NCBI RefSeq assembly: GCF_900107605.1
Contig: NZ_FNQJ01000012.1
Location: 23,968 to 87,967, forward strand
DNA length: 64,000 nucleotides
Direction: 5' to 3'
Source of the DNA: Acidovorax soli
Lineage (GTDB): Bacteria; Pseudomonadota; Gammaproteobacteria; Burkholderiales; Burkholderiaceae_C
The notes under the pieces are model-generated. The model saw nothing but the letters and a program-made list of their open reading frames with translations. It had not been told where the DNA came from and made no database searches. Every line of letters starts with the position of its first letter. Position 1 is the stretch's first letter. Shown here piece by piece: positions 46,086 to 55,000 of this stretch. The position numbers and the translations under genes were made by a program.

Positions 46086-47051
46086 ATGAAGCAAATATCT
46101 TGGGCACCTCTGGGCGCCCTGGCCTTGGCCATGGCGGTGATCGCACCCGCCCACGCCCAGCAGAAATCGGTCGCGATCACGGCCATCGTCGAACACCCCG
46201 CCCTCGACTCCGTGCGCGACGGCGTCCAGGCGGCCCTCAAGGACGCCGGCTTCGAAGCCGGCAAGAACCTCAAGTGGCAATACCAGAGCGCCCAGGGCAA
46301 CACCGGCACCGCCGCGCAGATCGCCCGCAAGTTCGTCGGTGACAAGCCCGATGCCATCGTGGCGATTGCCACGCCCTCGGCCCAGGCCGTGATTGCCTCG
46401 ACCAAGACGGTGCCCGTCGTGTTCTCCGCGGTGACCGACCCTGTCGCCGCCAAGCTGGTGAAGAACTGGGAGCCGTCGCACAACAATGTGACCGGCGTGT
46501 CCGACCTGCTGGCGCTCGACAAGCAGATGGACCTGGTCAAGCAGGTGGTGCCCGGCGCCAAGCGCGTGGGCGTGGTCTACAACCCCGGCGAAGCCAACTC
46601 GGTCGTCGTGGTCAAGCAGCTGCAGGCGCTGCTGCCCAAGCTGGGCATGACGCTGGTCGAGGCCGCAGCGCCCCGCTCGGTGGACGTGAGCAGCGCCGCG
46701 CGCAGCCTCATCGGCAAGGTCGATGTGATCTACACCAGCACCGACAACAATGTGGTGTCGGCCTACGAGGCACTGGTGAAGGTGGGCCAGGAGGCCAAGA
46801 TCCCGCTGGTGGCGTCGGACACCGACAGCGTCAAGCGTGGCGCCATCGCCGCCTTCGGCATCAACTACCGCGACCTGGGCGAGCAGACCGGCCGCATGGT
46901 GGCGCGCATCCTCAAGGGTGAAAAGCCCGGCGACATCAAGCCCGAGATCAGCACCAAGATGGAACTGGTCGTGAACCCCGGCGCTGCAGAAAAGCAGGGC
47001 GTGAAGCTGTCTGACGCGCTGGTCAAGTCAGCCACGCAGGTCGTGCAGTAA
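46086..47051 (+). CDS. ABC transporter substrate-binding protein (TrpX/COG2984 type)
   Basis: The 321-residue protein has a signal peptide (MKQISWAPLGALALAMAVIA to AHAQ) and the COG2984 pattern: VAITAIVEHPALDSVRDGVQAALKDAGF, PDAIVAIATPSAQAV, PVVFSAVTDPVAAKLV and VDVIYTSTDNNVVSAYEALV. Characterised relatives bind tryptophan or tyrosine. ATGs at 46080 and 46086 are both possible; the second is better spaced from the GGAG. Permease and ATPase genes follow, but a hairpin with a T-tract lies between. Confidence 0.9.
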   Translation: MKQISWAPLGALALAMAVIAPAHAQQKSVAITAIVEHPALDSVRDGVQAALKDAGFEAGKNLKWQYQSAQGNTGTAAQIARKFVGDKPDAIVAIATPSAQAVIASTKTVPVVFSAVTDPVAAKLVKNWEPSHNNVTGVSDLLALDKQMDLVKQVVPGAKRVGVVYNPGEANSVVVVKQLQALLPKLGMTLVEAAAPRSVDVSSAARSLIGKVDVIYTSTDNNVVSAYEALVKVGQEAKIPLVASDTDSVKRGAIAAFGINYRDLGEQTGRMVARILKGEKPGDIKPEISTKMELVVNPGAAEKQGVKLSDALVKSATQVVQ

Positions 47052-47097
47052 GCGCGCTACCTGCGCTGCAAGGTCGGGCTGCCGCCCGGCCTCTCCG

Positions 47098-47135
47098 GCA
47101 GGAGCCATGCCCCGCGTGGCTCCTGCTTTGTTTTT
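47098..47135 (+). terminator. Attenuator-like terminator between binding-protein and permease genes
   Basis: A perfect 10-bp stem GCAGGAGCCA (47098-47107) and TGGCTCCTGC (47117-47126) is followed by TTTGTTTTT. It lies inside the ABC operon and would give more binding protein than permease. Confidence 0.75.
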
Positions 47136-47157
47136 CAATCCCTAGCCCCGCTGCCCC

Positions 47158-48048
47158 ATGTCCCTCTTTTCCCTGCTCGGCGCCGTCGAAATCGGCCTGA
47201 TCTTCAGCCTGGTGGCGCTGGGCGTGTTCATCTCGTTCCGGCTGCTGCGCTTTCCCGACCTCACGGTGGATGGCAGTTTTCCGCTGGGCGGCGCCGTCTG
47301 CGCCATTCTGATCTCCACTGGCACCAACGCCTGGCTTGCCACGCTGGCCGCCACCGCGGCAGGCGCAGTGGCAGGCCTGATCACCGGCTGGCTCAATGTC
47401 AGGCTCAAGATCATGGACCTGCTGGCCAGCATCCTGATGATGATCGCGCTGTACTCGATCAACCTGCGCATCATGGGCGGGCCCAATGTGCCCCTCATCA
47501 ACGACCCCACACTGTTCGTGCTGCTGCAGCCCGAAGGCATGGAAGACTACATTGCGCGCCCGCTGATCCTCGTCGCCATCGTGCTGGCTGCCAAGCTGCT
47601 GCTCGACTGGTTTTTTGCCACCGAACGGGGCCTGGCCATCCGCGCCACCGGCTCCAACGCCCGCATGGCCCGCGCCCAGGGCGTGAACACCGGCGCCATG
47701 CTGCTGCTGGGCATGGCGGTTTCCAACGGCCTGGTGGGCCTGGCCGGCGCGCTGTTTGCGCAGACGCAGGGCGGCTCGGACATCTCCATGGGCATCGGCA
47801 CCATCGTCATCGGCCTGGCCGCCGTGATCGTGGGCGAGAGCATCCTGCCTTCGCGCCGCCTGGCCTATGCCACGCTGGCCGTGGTCATCGGCGCCATTGC
47901 CTACCGCTTCTTCATTGCGCTGGCACTCAACAGCGACTTCATCGGCCTCAAGGCGCAGGATCTGAACCTGGTCACCGCCGTGCTGGTGGCCGTGGCGCTG
48001 GTGATTCCACAGCTCAAGCGCAAATTTGCCAAGCGCAAGCCGTCCTGA
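47158..48048 (+). CDS. ABC transporter permease (COG4120 type)
   Basis: The 296-residue membrane protein has about eight hydrophobic segments. It includes FRLLRFPDLTVDGSFPLGGAV and GLVGLAGALFAQTQGGSDISMGIGTIVIGLAAVIVGE, both typical of the branched-chain-like permeases paired with COG2984 binding proteins. It forms the inner-membrane channel of the transporter and is probably a homodimer, since only one permease gene is present. Confidence 0.92.
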   Translation: MSLFSLLGAVEIGLIFSLVALGVFISFRLLRFPDLTVDGSFPLGGAVCAILISTGTNAWLATLAATAAGAVAGLITGWLNVRLKIMDLLASILMMIALYSINLRIMGGPNVPLINDPTLFVLLQPEGMEDYIARPLILVAIVLAAKLLLDWFFATERGLAIRATGSNARMARAQGVNTGAMLLLGMAVSNGLVGLAGALFAQTQGGSDISMGIGTIVIGLAAVIVGESILPSRRLAYATLAVVIGAIAYRFFIALALNSDFIGLKAQDLNLVTAVLVAVALVIPQLKRKFAKRKPS

Positions 48049-48070
48049 ACCCGCGCACTGAAAGAGCCCC

Positions 48071-48865
48071 ATGCTGAGCGCCCAACACCTCGAAATCACC
48101 TTCAACCCCGGCACGCCGATCGAAACGCGCGCCCTGCGCGGCATGTCGCTGGACATTCCGGCCGGCCAGTTCGTCACCGTCATCGGCTCCAATGGCGCCG
48201 GCAAATCCACCTTCCTCAACGCCATCTCGGGCGACCAGTCGGTGGACAGTGGCCGCATCGCCATCGATGGCGTGGATGTCACGCGCATGCCCGTGTGGGC
48301 CCGCGCCGAGCGCGTGGCCCGCGTGTTCCAGGACCCGATGGCCGGCACCTGCGAAGACCTCACCATCGAGGAGAACATGGCGCTGGCACAGCGCCGCGGC
48401 ACCTTCCGGGGCCTCGGCCGCGCCGTCAAGGCATCGATGCGCGAAGGCTTTCGCGAACGCCTGGCCACGCTGGGCCTGGGGCTGGAAAACCGCCTCACCG
48501 ACCGCATCGGCCTGCTCTCGGGTGGCCAGCGCCAGGCCGTGAGCCTGCTCATGGCGGCGCTGCAGCCGTCCCGCATCCTGCTGCTCGACGAACACACCGC
48601 CGCGCTCGACCCGCGCACGGCCGACTTCGTGCTGCGCCTGACCGAGCGCATCGTGGCCGAGAGCAAGCTGACCACCATGATGGTCACGCACAGCATGCGG
48701 CAAGCCCTCGATGTGGGCGAACGCACCGTGATGCTGCACCAGGGCCAGGTGGTGCTGGATGTATCGGGCGAAGAACGCAAGCGCCTGGACGTACCCGACC
48801 TGCTGCACATGTTCGAAAAGGTGCGCGGCGAAAAGCTGGCCGACGACGCGCTGCTGCTGGGCTAA
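48071..48865 (+). CDS. ABC transporter ATP-binding protein (COG1101 type)
   Basis: The 264-residue ATPase has Walker A VIGSNGAGKSTFLNAISG, signature LLSGGQRQAVSLLMA and Walker B ILLLDEHTAALDP. The signature and HTAALDP wording match COG1101. It lies 22 bp after the permease gene and powers that transporter. Substrate is shared with the binding protein; an aromatic amino acid is inferred from the family. Confidence 0.94.
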   Translation: MLSAQHLEITFNPGTPIETRALRGMSLDIPAGQFVTVIGSNGAGKSTFLNAISGDQSVDSGRIAIDGVDVTRMPVWARAERVARVFQDPMAGTCEDLTIEENMALAQRRGTFRGLGRAVKASMREGFRERLATLGLGLENRLTDRIGLLSGGQRQAVSLLMAALQPSRILLLDEHTAALDPRTADFVLRLTERIVAESKLTTMMVTHSMRQALDVGERTVMLHQGQVVLDVSGEERKRLDVPDLLHMFEKVRGEKLADDALLLG

Positions 48866-48931
48866 GTCCTCCATCCACGCGGCGTGCTTCACGGCAATCC
48901 AGTCTTGCAACACCTCCCCAGAAAGGCTCCC

Positions 48932-49723
48932 ATGCTCTCCATCGATCTGCGCGGCAAAACCGCTGTCGTCACGGGCTCCACCGTCGGAATCGGGCTGGCC
49001 ATCGCCAAGTCGCTGGCGCAGGCAGGTGCCGCCGTGGTCGTCAATGGCCGCAAGCAGGACGCAGTGGACCAGGCCGTGGAGGCCGTGCGCCGCCATACCC
49101 CCGGCGCCAGCGTACAGGGCGTCGCCGCCGATCTGGGCACGGCCGAGGGCTGCCAGCAACTGGCGGCCCAGGCGACGCGCTGCGACATCCTGGTCAACAA
49201 CCTGGGCATCTACGGCACCACGCCGTTCCTGGAGATTGGCGACGACGAATGGCAGCGCTACTGGGATGTGAACATCATGTCCGGCGTGCGCATGTCGCGC
49301 GCCTACATGCCGCAGATGCTGGAGCGCAACTGGGGCCGCGTGGTGTTCATCGCGTCGGAATCGGCGCTGAATATCCCGGCCGACATGGTGCATTACGGCA
49401 CCAGCAAGACCGCCATGCTGGGTCTGGCCCGGGGCCTGGCCAAGATGGCCGCGGGCACCGGAGTCACCGTCAACAGCGTTCTGCCCGGCCCCACGCTGTC
49501 CGAGGGCGCCGCCCAGATGCTGATGGCCACTGCCGCACCTGGCCAGACGCTGGAGGAAGCCGGCGTGGCCTTCGTCAAGCAAAACCGCCCCTCGTCCATC
49601 ATCGGCCGTGCTGCGCAGCTGGAAGAAGTCGCCAACATGGTGGCCTACGTGGCCTCGCCGCTGTCGTCGGCCACCACGGGCGCTGCACTGCGCGTGGAAG
49701 GCGGCATTGTCGACAGCCTTTGA
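48932..49723 (+). CDS. Short-chain dehydrogenase/reductase
   Basis: The 263-residue SDR has VTGSTVGIGLAIAKSLAQAGA, NNLG in DILVNNLGIYGTTP, and the catalytic Ser, Tyr and Lys in FIASESALNIPADMVHYGTSKTAML. The start is at MLSIDLRGKTAVV. It follows the ABC operon by 66 bp and may be cotranscribed. Substrate is unknown. A repeat-type hairpin follows the stop. Confidence 0.88.
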   Translation: MLSIDLRGKTAVVTGSTVGIGLAIAKSLAQAGAAVVVNGRKQDAVDQAVEAVRRHTPGASVQGVAADLGTAEGCQQLAAQATRCDILVNNLGIYGTTPFLEIGDDEWQRYWDVNIMSGVRMSRAYMPQMLERNWGRVVFIASESALNIPADMVHYGTSKTAMLGLARGLAKMAAGTGVTVNSVLPGPTLSEGAAQMLMATAAPGQTLEEAGVAFVKQNRPSSIIGRAAQLEEVANMVAYVASPLSSATTGAALRVEGGIVDSL

Positions 49724-49750
49724 GGCGCATTCGCCCGAGGTCAGCTGCTG

Positions 49751-49800
49751 ATTTGGCAGCTGCCAGCGCTTATCCAGCAAGCAATGGCAGCTGCTTTTAT
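49751..49800. repeat. AGCGCTT palindromic repeat, intergenic copy 4 (hairpin after SDR gene)
   Basis: CAGCTGCCA (49757-49765) and TGGCAGCTG (49785-49793) form a 9-bp stem around GCGCTTATCCAGCAAGCAA and are followed by CTTTTATTC. It carries the AGCGCTTATCC core and could terminate the SDR transcript. Confidence 0.65.
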
Positions 49801-49815
49801 TCATACACCCCGAAA

Positions 49816-50271
49816 CTACACCCCCAGCGGCAGATCCGCCTTTTTCAGCGTGCGCAGCACAAAGCTGGAGCGGCTGTGGCGTATGCCCTTGATCTTGTAG
49901 AGCTTCTCGCGCAGCAGGCGCTCGTAGTCGCGCGTGTCTTTCACCACCACGCGCAGCAGGTAGTCGTAGTCGCCCGACACCAGGTGTGCCTCGATCACCT
50001 CGGGAATGCTGGCCAGGGTTTCGCCAAATTTTTCCAGCGTGTTGTCGGAATGGCTGTCGAGCGTGACCATCACCAGCACCGTGTCGGACAGATCGAGCGC
50101 GCGCGGATTGAGGCGCACGGTGTAGCCCTCGATCACACCGGCCTCCTCCATTTTTTTGATGCGCCCCCAGCATGGCGAAGGGCTCAGGCCCACGGCCTGG
50201 CCGATCTCTTGCAGGCTGGCGCGGGCGTTGGCCTGCAATACGGAGAGAATTTTTCTGTCAAGACGGTCCAT
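49816..50271 (-). CDS. Lrp/AsnC-family transcriptional regulator
   Basis: The ~151-residue protein has the Lrp N-terminal helix-turn-helix (MDRLDRKILSVLQANARASLQEIGQAVGLSPSPCWGRIKKMEEAGVIEGY) and the C-terminal RAM domain (HLVSGDYDYLLRVVVKDTRDYERLLREKL). A start three codons upstream (50280) is also possible. Lrp proteins sense amino acids; the nearby ABC transporter, SDR or TRAP genes are possible targets. The upstream DNA is unusually AT-rich. Confidence 0.92.
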   Translation of the reverse strand: MDRLDRKILSVLQANARASLQEIGQAVGLSPSPCWGRIKKMEEAGVIEGYTVRLNPRALDLSDTVLVMVTLDSHSDNTLEKFGETLASIPEVIEAHLVSGDYDYLLRVVVKDTRDYERLLREKLYKIKGIRHSRSSFVLRTLKKADLPLGV

Positions 50272-50280
50272 GCATCGCAT

Positions 50281-50345
50281 TATTCTTTCAAATTGAATTT
50301 TTCAGAATATTTTTCTACAAATTTTGAAAATCTTCGCAAATTCAG
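50281..50345. promoter_or_regulatory. AT-rich promoter region of the Lrp-family gene
   Basis: About 65 bases with a sharp rise in A+T include the palindrome TTCAAATTGAA (50287-50297) and several TTTC/GAAA runs. Lrp-type regulators bind such AT-rich palindromes and usually control their own gene. Confidence 0.45.
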
Positions 50346-50674
50346 AAGAACCATCCACCCCCCCGGCGGCATACTTGTCTGCATCAAGGCGCTCTTACCG
50401 GAGTGCACAAACTGACAAGGCCCCGGCGGGTTACCGCCCGCACGGGGCACTTGGCAAGCATCTTCCCCCCAGGCCCACCCGTGTGGCACTGTCGCGCACG
50501 CGACCCCGACACCCTGCCATCAGCCCCGCGCGCCGCTGATCAGCACGCTGACCCGCACAAACCCCGATGCCCAGCCGCGCGTTGCAGCGCCATAATTTTT
50601 GCAGTGCGCAGCACATGTCTGCGCCGCAACCTGCAGCGCAACCAGCACGCCAACATTCCCCTTCAGGAGACACC
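50346..50674. other. Intergenic region upstream of the TRAP operon
   Basis: About 330 bases carry no convincing gene. The last 100 bases hold the probable promoter and leader of the TRAP operon (a CATAATTTTTGC stretch near 50590); I cannot fix the boxes. Confidence 0.4.
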
Positions 50675-51646
50675 ATGCAATTGACCCGACTCGTCGTTGG
50701 CCTCGGCCTTGCCCTTGGCTTCATGGCCAGCGCCGCCGCACAGACCACCATGCGCATCAGCATTTCGGTGGCACAGAACTCGCACCAGGGCGTGGCCATC
50801 GACACCTTCGCCAAAGAAGTGGAAAAACGCACGGGCGGCCGCTACAAGGTGCAGACCTTCTACAACGGCTCCCTGGGCGGCGAGCGCGAGTCGATTGAAG
50901 CCGTGCAGCTGGGCACGCAGGAACTGGCCTTCAGCTCCACCGGCCCGGTGCCCAACTTTGTCCCCGAGACCAAGATCCTGGACGTGCCCTTCCTGTTCCG
51001 CGACAAGGCCCATGCGCGCGCCGTGCTCGACGGCCCCATCGGGCAAGACCTGCTGACCAGGTTCGACGCCAAGGGCTTCAAGGCACTGGCCTGGGCCGAA
51101 AACGGCTTTCGCCACATGACCAACAGCAAGCGCGACGTGAAGGAGCCGGGCGACCTCAAGGGCCTGAAGATGCGCACCATGGAGAACCCCGTGCACATCG
51201 CCGCCTACAAGGGCTTTGGCATCATCACCACGCCCATGGCGTTCCCCGAGGTGTTCACGGCCCTGCAGCAAGGCACCGTGGACGGCCAGGAAAACCCGTT
51301 GCCCGTCATCATCTCGGCCAAGTTCGACCAGGTGCAAAAGCACCTCACGCTCACCGGCCATGTGTATTCGCCCTGCATCTTCGTGATGAACAAGGCGGCT
51401 TTTGACAAGCTCAGCGCGGCCGACAAGCAGGCCTTTCTGGATGCCGCCAAGGAAGGCACCAAGGCCAACCGGGCGCGCGTGGACGAAGACGATGCCAAGG
51501 GCGTGGCCGACCTGCGCGCCAAGGGCATGACAGTGATCGACACCATCGACAAAGCCAAGTTCGTGGCGACGCTGGCCCCTGTCAACGCCGAGTTTGAAAA
51601 GCAGTTCGGCAAGGCCGCGCTCGACAAGATCCGCGATTACAAATAA
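50675..51646 (+). CDS. TRAP transporter solute-binding subunit (DctP family)
   Basis: The 323-residue protein has a signal peptide (MQLTRLVVGLGLALGFMASA to AAQ) and DctP marks: FAKEVEKRTGGRYKVQTFYNGSLGGERESIEAVQLGTQEL, the binding-site Arg region GLKMRTMENPVHIAAYKGFG, and FPEVFTALQQGTVDGQENPL. DctP proteins bind organic acids with a conserved Arg. AGGAG precedes the ATG. The two membrane subunits follow. Confidence 0.95.
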   Translation: MQLTRLVVGLGLALGFMASAAAQTTMRISISVAQNSHQGVAIDTFAKEVEKRTGGRYKVQTFYNGSLGGERESIEAVQLGTQELAFSSTGPVPNFVPETKILDVPFLFRDKAHARAVLDGPIGQDLLTRFDAKGFKALAWAENGFRHMTNSKRDVKEPGDLKGLKMRTMENPVHIAAYKGFGIITTPMAFPEVFTALQQGTVDGQENPLPVIISAKFDQVQKHLTLTGHVYSPCIFVMNKAAFDKLSAADKQAFLDAAKEGTKANRARVDEDDAKGVADLRAKGMTVIDTIDKAKFVATLAPVNAEFEKQFGKAALDKIRDYK

Positions 51647-51715
51647 TCTTCTTGTCGATCTATTTTCACTAGCTATCAGCGCCCGCCGGTATTGCGCCAG
51701 CGGGCGTTTTCATTC

Positions 51716-52210
51716 ATGAAAAATGCTTTTCTGACCTTTGAGCGCTGGGCCACGTTCAGCGCCATGCTGGCCGCCTGCGCCATGCTGGCCGTGGCCTCTG
51801 CGCTGGGCATGTTCCAGATTCTGATGCGCTTCGTGTTCGAGCAGCCCGCAGAATGGACCGAGGTGTTGATCCGTTTCAGCCTGATCTGGATGGTGTTTCT
51901 GGCCATCCCCGCCGCCTTCCGCCAGGGGGCGATGGTGAGCGTGGACGTGCTCTACCGCTGGAGCCCGCCACGCATTCGCCGCGTGCTCGACTGGGTGGTG
52001 GCGCTGGCGGCACTGGCCCTGATCGGCGTCATCATCTGGTGGGGCTGGGATTACGCGCAGCGCGGCGGCGTGCAGAGCATGGCCGGACTGGAGTCGGTGT
52101 CGATGTTCTGGGCCTATCTGGCCATGCCGGTGGGCGGCCTCTTTTGCGTCGTCGGCATCATCGGCAACCTCATCGACCCCCTGCGCATGGAACTGGAGAC
52201 AGCGCAATGA
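51716..52210 (+). CDS. TRAP transporter small membrane subunit (DctQ family)
   Basis: The 164-residue protein has four membrane segments and the DctQ signature RFVFEQPAEWTEVLIRFSLIWMVFLAIPAAFRQG. The start MKNAFLTFERW is preferred; upstream in-frame codons are weak. Its stop overlaps the DctM start (ATGA). It joins DctM to form the secondary transporter driven by a sodium or proton gradient. Confidence 0.93.
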   Translation: MKNAFLTFERWATFSAMLAACAMLAVASALGMFQILMRFVFEQPAEWTEVLIRFSLIWMVFLAIPAAFRQGAMVSVDVLYRWSPPRIRRVLDWVVALAALALIGVIIWWGWDYAQRGGVQSMAGLESVSMFWAYLAMPVGGLFCVVGIIGNLIDPLRMELETAQ

Positions 52211-53484
52211 CCGCCACCATGATTTCCACCATGGTGCTGTGCTTTGCACTCACCGTTTCCGTGGCCGTTTCCATCGGCCTCGCGTCCATCCTGGGCATAC
52301 AGGTTGCGAACGCCAACATGCTGATCTCGGTGAAGGAAATGTTCGCCTCGATCAACAAGTTTCCGCTGGCCGCCATTCCCTTCTTCATCCTCGCGGGCAA
52401 CCTCATGGAAACCGGCGGCATCTCGCGCCGCCTGGTCGAGTTTGCCAAGAGCATCGTCGGCGGCGTGCAGGGCGGCCTGCCCATGACCTGCGTGCTCACC
52501 TGCATGATATTCGCGGCGGTGTCGGGTTCGTCGGTGGCCACCACGTTCGCCATCGGCGCCATCCTGGTCCCGGCGCTCATCAAGCATGGCTACCCCACCA
52601 GCTACGCAGCGGCCTTGCAGGCCACCAGCGCCGAACTGGGCGTGATCATCCCGCCTTCCATTCCGCTCATCCTGTACGGCGTGAGTGCCGAGGTGTCGAT
52701 TGGCGAGCTGTTCATCGCCGGCTTTGGCCCGGGACTGCTGATCAGTGGCGCGCTGATGCTGTTCGTGTGGGCCTACTGCAAATACAAGGGCTGGGGCAAG
52801 AACGATGGCGATGGCCGCATGCCCATGGGCCGTGCCACGCTGCAGGCCGGCTGGGCGCTGCTGATGCCCGTGATCATCCTGGGCGGCATCTACGGCGGCG
52901 TATTCACGCCCACAGAGGCCTCGGCCGTGGCCGTGTTCTATGCGCTGGTGGTGGGTGTGGTGATCTACCGCGAGATTCGCCTGGCGGACCTGTTCGCCAT
53001 CCTGCGCAAGTCGGCCCTCTCGTCAGCGGTGATCATGTTCATCATTGCCAACGCCGGGCTGTTTGCCTTCCTCATCACCCGCGCGGGCGTGCCCGATGCC
53101 ATCGGCCGCTGGCTGGAGGCGGTGCTGCAATCCCCTGCCCTGTTCTTGCTGGGCGTGAATGCGGCGCTGTTCTTCATTGGCATGTTCATCGAGACCAGCG
53201 CGGCCATCATCGTGCTGGCGCCCATCCTGGCGCCCGTGGCCCTGCACTTCGGCGTGGACCCGGTGCACTTCGGCCTCATCATGGTGGTGAACCTGGCCAT
53301 GGGCATGATCACACCGCCCTTTGGCGTGAACCTGTTTGCCGCATGTACGGTGGCGCGCATCTCGCTGGACCGCATCATCCAGCACCTGCTGCCTTTCGTG
53401 GGGGTGATCCTGGTATGCCTGATGGTCATCACTTATGTGCCCTCGCTTTCGCTGTTCCTGCGTGACCTGGTGTACGCCAAGTAA
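52207..53484 (+). CDS. TRAP transporter large membrane subunit (DctM family)
   Basis: The 425-residue protein has about 12 membrane segments, with DctM marks FPLAAIPFFILAGNLMETGGISRRLVEFA, VSGSSVATTFAIGAILVPAL, ATSAELGVIIPPSIPLILYGV and GVFTPTEASAVAVFYAL. It forms the transport channel with DctQ and takes substrate from the DctP protein. The substrate is likely a carboxylate, from the family. It ends 16 bp before the glycine riboswitch region of the gcv operon. Confidence 0.95.
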   Translation: MTATMISTMVLCFALTVSVAVSIGLASILGIQVANANMLISVKEMFASINKFPLAAIPFFILAGNLMETGGISRRLVEFAKSIVGGVQGGLPMTCVLTCMIFAAVSGSSVATTFAIGAILVPALIKHGYPTSYAAALQATSAELGVIIPPSIPLILYGVSAEVSIGELFIAGFGPGLLISGALMLFVWAYCKYKGWGKNDGDGRMPMGRATLQAGWALLMPVIILGGIYGGVFTPTEASAVAVFYALVVGVVIYREIRLADLFAILRKSALSSAVIMFIIANAGLFAFLITRAGVPDAIGRWLEAVLQSPALFLLGVNAALFFIGMFIETSAAIIVLAPILAPVALHFGVDPVHFGLIMVVNLAMGMITPPFGVNLFAACTVARISLDRIIQHLLPFVGVILVCLMVITYVPSLSLFLRDLVYAK

Positions 53485-53499
53485 CGGTAGAATCGCTCG

Positions 53500-53730
53500 A
53501 TTGTCAGGAGAGAGCCCCGCATGCACCATGCAAAAGGGCCGCCGAAGGCGCAGGCATCAGCCGAACGCTCAGGCAAAAGGACTGACAAGCGCCCGCAGCG
53601 ATGCGGGCGTTCCCTTGCTGGAGAGAGATGTCCGCACTGCAGGTGCAGGCCATCCACCGAAGGAGCAAGCCGCGCGGCCAGCCAGGGTGCCGCGGTGAAT
53701 CTCTCAGGTAAAGCGGACAGCAGGGCAAAT
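53500..53730 (+). ncRNA. Tandem glycine riboswitch upstream of gcvT
   Basis: Two aptamers in series show the gcvT-type consensus. The first (about 53503-53586) has GGAGAGAGC, GCCGAAGGCGCAGGC, CGCTCAGGCAAAAGGACTG. The second (about 53619-53726) has GGAGAGAGATG, CACCGAAGGAGCAAG and TCTCTCAGGTAAAGCGGACA. A linker hairpin CGCCCGCA-gcga-TGCGGGCG lies between. Glycine binding normally turns on gcv expression. Confidence 0.95.
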
Positions 53731-53764
53731 CGCGTGGCATTCGTGCCGCGGCCCCCATTTGCCC
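53723..53764 (+). promoter_or_regulatory. Expression platform of the glycine riboswitch
   Basis: GGGCAAAT (53723-53730) pairs with ATTTGCCC (53757-53764), with an inner GGCA-ttcg-TGCC hairpin. The 3' arm abuts the TGGAGC ribosome-binding site of gcvT. No T-tract is seen, so control of translation is more likely than termination. Confidence 0.6.
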
Positions 53765-53774
53765 TGGAGCTCTT

Positions 53775-54908
53775 ATGTCCGCACCTGCCACCGCCCTGCT
53801 CATCACGCCCCTGAACGCCCTGCACATTGAACTGGGCGCCCGCATGGTGCCGTTTGCCGGTTATTCCATGCCCGTGCAGTACCCCGCAGGCCTCATGGCC
53901 GAGCACCTGCACACGCGCCAGGCCGCAGGGCTGTTCGATGTATCGCACATGGGCCAGCTCAAGCTGGTCGGCCCCGATGCCGCCGCCGCGTTCGAGAGCC
54001 TGGTGCCCGTCGATGTGATCGACCTGCCCGTGGGCAAGCAGCGCTACGGCCTGTTGCTCAATGACGAGGGCGGCATCATCGACGACCTGATGTTCTTCCG
54101 TGTGGCCGACAACGCACTCTTTGTCATCGTCAACGGCGCCTGCAAGGTGGGCGACATGGCCCACATCCAGGCCCGCATCGGCCAGCGCTGCGACGTGGTG
54201 CCCATGCCCGACCACGCGCTGCTGGCGCTGCAGGGTCCCCAGGCCGTCACCGCCCTGTCGCGCCTGGCCCCGGGCATTGAAAAGCTGGTGTTCATGACGG
54301 GTGGCGATTTTTCCATCGCAGGCTGCGACTGCTTCGTGACACGCAGCGGCTACACGGGCGAAGACGGCTTCGAGATCTCGGTGCCCGCCGCACAGGCCGA
54401 GACCCTGGCACGCGCCCTGCTGGCCCAGCCCGAAGTCAAACCCATTGGCCTGGGCGCGCGCAACTCGCTGCGCCTGGAAGCGGGCCTGTGCCTGTACGGC
54501 AACGACCTCGACACCACCACCACGCCGCCCGAAGCCAGCCTGAACTGGGCCATCCAGAAGGTGCGCCGCACCGGCGGCGCGCGCGCGGGCGGCTTTCCTG
54601 GTGCCGACAAGGTGCTTGCGCAGATCGACAACCCCGCCAGCCTCGCGCGCAAACGCGTGGGCCTGGTCGCGCTGGAGCGCGTGCCCGTGCGCGAGCACAC
54701 CGAATTGCAGAGTGCCGACGGCCAGAAGATTGGCGAAGTGACCAGCGGCCTGCTGGGCCCCACGGTGAACGAACCCGTGGCCATGGGCTATGTGGCCCCC
54801 GCCTTTGCCGCCATCGGCACGCGGGTGAACGCCATGGTGCGCGGCAAGGCCGTGCCCATGGAAGTGCGCGCCATGCCGTTTGTGCCCGCCAATTACTACC
54901 GCGGCTAA
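53775..54908 (+). CDS. gcvT: Glycine cleavage system T protein (aminomethyltransferase)
   Basis: The 377-residue protein has the GcvT pattern: GARMVPFAGYSMPVQYPAGLMAEHLHTRQAAGLFDVSHMGQ near the start, RSGYTGEDGFEISVP and GARNSLRLEAGLCLYGNDLD further on. It moves the aminomethyl carbon from the lipoyl arm of GcvH to tetrahydrofolate and frees ammonia. The start lies ten bases after the riboswitch platform. It is the first gene of gcvTHP. Confidence 0.97.
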   Translation: MSAPATALLITPLNALHIELGARMVPFAGYSMPVQYPAGLMAEHLHTRQAAGLFDVSHMGQLKLVGPDAAAAFESLVPVDVIDLPVGKQRYGLLLNDEGGIIDDLMFFRVADNALFVIVNGACKVGDMAHIQARIGQRCDVVPMPDHALLALQGPQAVTALSRLAPGIEKLVFMTGGDFSIAGCDCFVTRSGYTGEDGFEISVPAAQAETLARALLAQPEVKPIGLGARNSLRLEAGLCLYGNDLDTTTTPPEASLNWAIQKVRRTGGARAGGFPGADKVLAQIDNPASLARKRVGLVALERVPVREHTELQSADGQKIGEVTSGLLGPTVNEPVAMGYVAPAFAAIGTRVNAMVRGKAVPMEVRAMPFVPANYYRG

Positions 54909-55000
54909 TTTTGCGCGGCGCGGCACCCCAACCGCGCCTGCGCCCGCTACATTGCAGATTCCTTTCTTTTTTATCTTCTAGCTGCTTGAGGAGCTTTCCC

